Below are positions 62,712-64,000 of a stretch of DNA of 64,000 bases, in pieces (the first letter of the stretch is position 1; each line of letters opens with the position of its first letter). The stretch spans positions 432,309 to 496,308 of the forward strand of contig NZ_AORY01000012.1 of the NCBI RefSeq assembly GCF_000382485.1. Reading direction: 5' to 3'. Position numbers and translations under genes: made by a program. This stretch comes from Sphingomonas sp. Mn802worker. GTDB taxonomy: Bacteria; Pseudomonadota; Alphaproteobacteria; Sphingomonadales; Sphingomonadaceae. Under the pieces are notes generated by a model. It was not told where the DNA came from and ran no database searches. It was given only the letters and a program-made list of their open reading frames with translations.

Positions 62712-64000
62712 GGCCGTACCATTCGTTGCGGCGCATCAATTGGTCATAATCGGCGAAGGGCGCGAATTCGGGATGCAGCTTGGCGACGAACGCCTCTTCG
62801 CCGGTCAGCCAGCGCGCCGCCGCTTCGGCGAAGCTGTCGCGCGCGGCGCGCGTGAAATCGTCGGTCATGATGCGCCCGTGCTTGCCCGCGGGGTCGGCGG
62901 GACTGGTCACCGCGCCGAAGCCGTCGCGGCCCTTGGCGAGCGACCAATATTCGAACCCGCCCGCACAGCCCGATACGCCTTCAAAGGCCCCCTCCTCCAC
63001 CATCGCGCCGAGCAGGCCCAGCTGCAGGTTGAACCCGCCGCGCACCGCCGCGACCGATGGCGCCTTGCCGGTCTTGTAGTCGACCACCACCAGCGACCCG
63101 TCGGCGGCACGATCGACGCGGTCGAACCTCCCCGTTAGCTTGATGCCCGACAGCACCGCATTGCCCTGCCCTTCCGCCGCCAGGATGTCGCGCCCCTCGG
63201 CGCGATTGGCCTGCATCGTCGCCGCGATCCACTCGATGCCGGCGATCAGCCGCGGTTGCCACAATGCCCGCAGCAGCGGGTGCGCGGCGGGATCGTCGAG
63301 CATCGCCAGCGCGCGCGGCACCAGCCGATCGGGGGCGCAGGCATCGTGCTCGGCCCATTCCTCCAGCACGCCGTGCACCGCGGTGCCGCGCCACGCCGCA
63401 CTCGGATCGGCGTCGACCGCGTCGAGCGGCATCAGCTTCAGGATGCGCCGCGCGTAGAAGGCAAAGGGATCGGCCTTCAACCGGTCGACCTCCGTCACCG
63501 AGATGCTCTTGGGCCTCAGTTCTGCACGCGGCACCGGCGCGGGTCGCTCGGCCGGCTCAGGCGTTGCACCGTCATCGAGCAACCGCGTCCACCGCTCCAG
63601 CCGGTGCGCACGCACGAACCGCTCACCCGCCATCGCCTCCAGCCGCAACCAGAAGCGTGAGGCGAGCGCTGGGCTACGCGCGTCGCGCCGGCTGCGCGTG
63701 ATCAGCACGCGCGGTGCGCCAAGCCCTTGCCCGAAATCATGCGCCGCAGTGCCGATCGCGCGCTGCAACCCCGACAGGCCCAGTTCGGCGCGGATGCGCG
63801 GCGCGAGCCACGGATCGGGCGGCGGGTTGCCCGGCCACACGCCCTCGTTCAGGCCGCCCAGGATCATCAGGTCGGCGGTCTGCAACCGCGCCTCGATCAG
63901 GCCGTAGATCGCGAGGCGCGGATGCTCGCCCTGGATCTGCCTGACCGCGACCTCGTCCATCAGCAGCCGCAGCAGCGGCGCGTATCCGGCGGCGGTCGCG
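62701..64000 (-). CDS. addB: AddB nuclease/helicase-like subunit, 5' part beyond the window
   Basis: The last 433 or so residues of AddB are visible; the family is about 1,000 residues, so the N-terminal half lies past the right edge. Reading continues without a stop to 64000. Visible blocks: LIEARLQTADLMILGGLNEGVWP, KSISVTEVDRLKADPFAFYARRIL, HGVLEEWAEH and the nuclease motif GRFDRVDRAADG, then VVVDYKTGKAPS. The cluster cysteines seen in some AddB proteins are not obvious here. It overlaps addA by 11 bases, so the two are translationally coupled. Confidence 0.93.
   Translation of the reverse strand, partial: ATAAGYAPLLRLLMDEVAVRQIQGEHPRLAIYGLIEARLQTADLMILGGLNEGVWPGNPPPDPWLAPRIRAELGLSGLQRAIGTAAHDFGQGLGAPRVLITRSRRDARSPALASRFWLRLEAMAGERFVRAHRLERWTRLLDDGATPEPAERPAPVPRAELRPKSISVTEVDRLKADPFAFYARRILKLMPLDAVDADPSAAWRGTAVHGVLEEWAEHDACAPDRLVPRALAMLDDPAAHPLLRALWQPRLIAGIEWIAATMQANRAEGRDILAAEGQGNAVLSGIKLTGRFDRVDRAADGSLVVVDYKTGKAPSVAAVRGGFNLQLGLLGAMVEEGAFEGVSGCAGGFEYWSLAKGRDGFGAVTSPADPAGKHGRIMTDDFTRAARDSFAEAAARWLTGEEAFVAKLHPEFAPFADYDQLMRRNEWYGRER

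Overview
This window looks like an ordinary chromosomal segment from a high-GC alphaproteobacterium of the order Sphingomonadales, most likely Sphingomonas or a close relative. The evidence is the very GC-rich codon use with strong G/C third positions, the DksA with a single cysteine, the recG-sdhE-mfd run, the cobA/DUF2849/cysI/DUF934/cysH sulfur cluster and the addB-addA-trxA order. I saw no insertion sequence, prophage, CRISPR array, integrase, restriction system or recognisable defence island. The window is densely coded, and most features are single-copy housekeeping genes or small operons.

Layout. 1-2659 (-): the 5' part of a self-sufficient cytochrome P450/reductase fusion that runs off the left edge. 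2774-3942 (+): a secreted protein and a periplasmic cyclophilin. 4030-7967 (+): dnaG-rpoD, closed by a strong terminator. 8183-12742 (+): a Phd-like/PAS fusion, an unknown helical protein, a MoxR ATPase, a CHAP amidase-like protein and a VWA protein. 12754-15284 (-): RNase T2, a membrane protein, nadC and an SH3 protein. 15406-16723 (+): a 2-hydroxyacid dehydrogenase and a glycine-zipper lipoprotein. 16771-21546 (-): a nitronate-monooxygenase-like flavoprotein, a glycosyltransferase, a GH130-like glycosidase and an alpha/beta hydrolase. 21584-25393 (+): selO, astD and a DUF808 protein. 25464-29410 (+): the assimilatory sulfate reduction operon. 29465-33494: a DUF4403 lipoprotein (+), dnaB (-), UPF0262 (+) and cdd (+), followed by tRNA-Leu (-).

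The right half holds a PilZ protein and dksA (-), an Asn/Gly/Ser-rich surface-type protein (+), a host-attachment-family protein (-), serS-surE-nlpD-like-tyrS (+), a DMT transporter and recG (-), sdhE-mfd (+), an EAL protein (-), moaA-nadK (+), tRNA-Asn (+), small envelope proteins and a lipoprotein, then secA with a small protein and a TonB-like protein upstream (-), argJ and an inositol-phosphatase-family gene (+), and finally trxA-addA-addB (-), with addB running off the right edge.

How the genes work together. Sulfur assimilation is nearly a complete unit: siroheme precursor synthesis, sulfite reductase and an Fe-S APS reductase, with translationally coupled junctions. DNA replication and repair are well represented (dnaG, dnaB, recG, mfd, addAB). 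Envelope functions recur (CHAP, NlpD-like, SH3, several lipoproteins, secA). c-di-GMP signalling is represented by one PilZ receptor and one EAL enzyme. I did not find a convincing undescribed multi-gene system. The best leads are single genes or small arrangements: the Phd-PAS fusion, the nitronate-monooxygenase relative with an added four-cysteine motif, a 59-residue reading frame coupled to trxA, the CHAP gene between moxR and its VWA partner, and the low-complexity protein with a PEP-CTERM-like tail. All functional calls come from reading motifs by eye. No database search was run.
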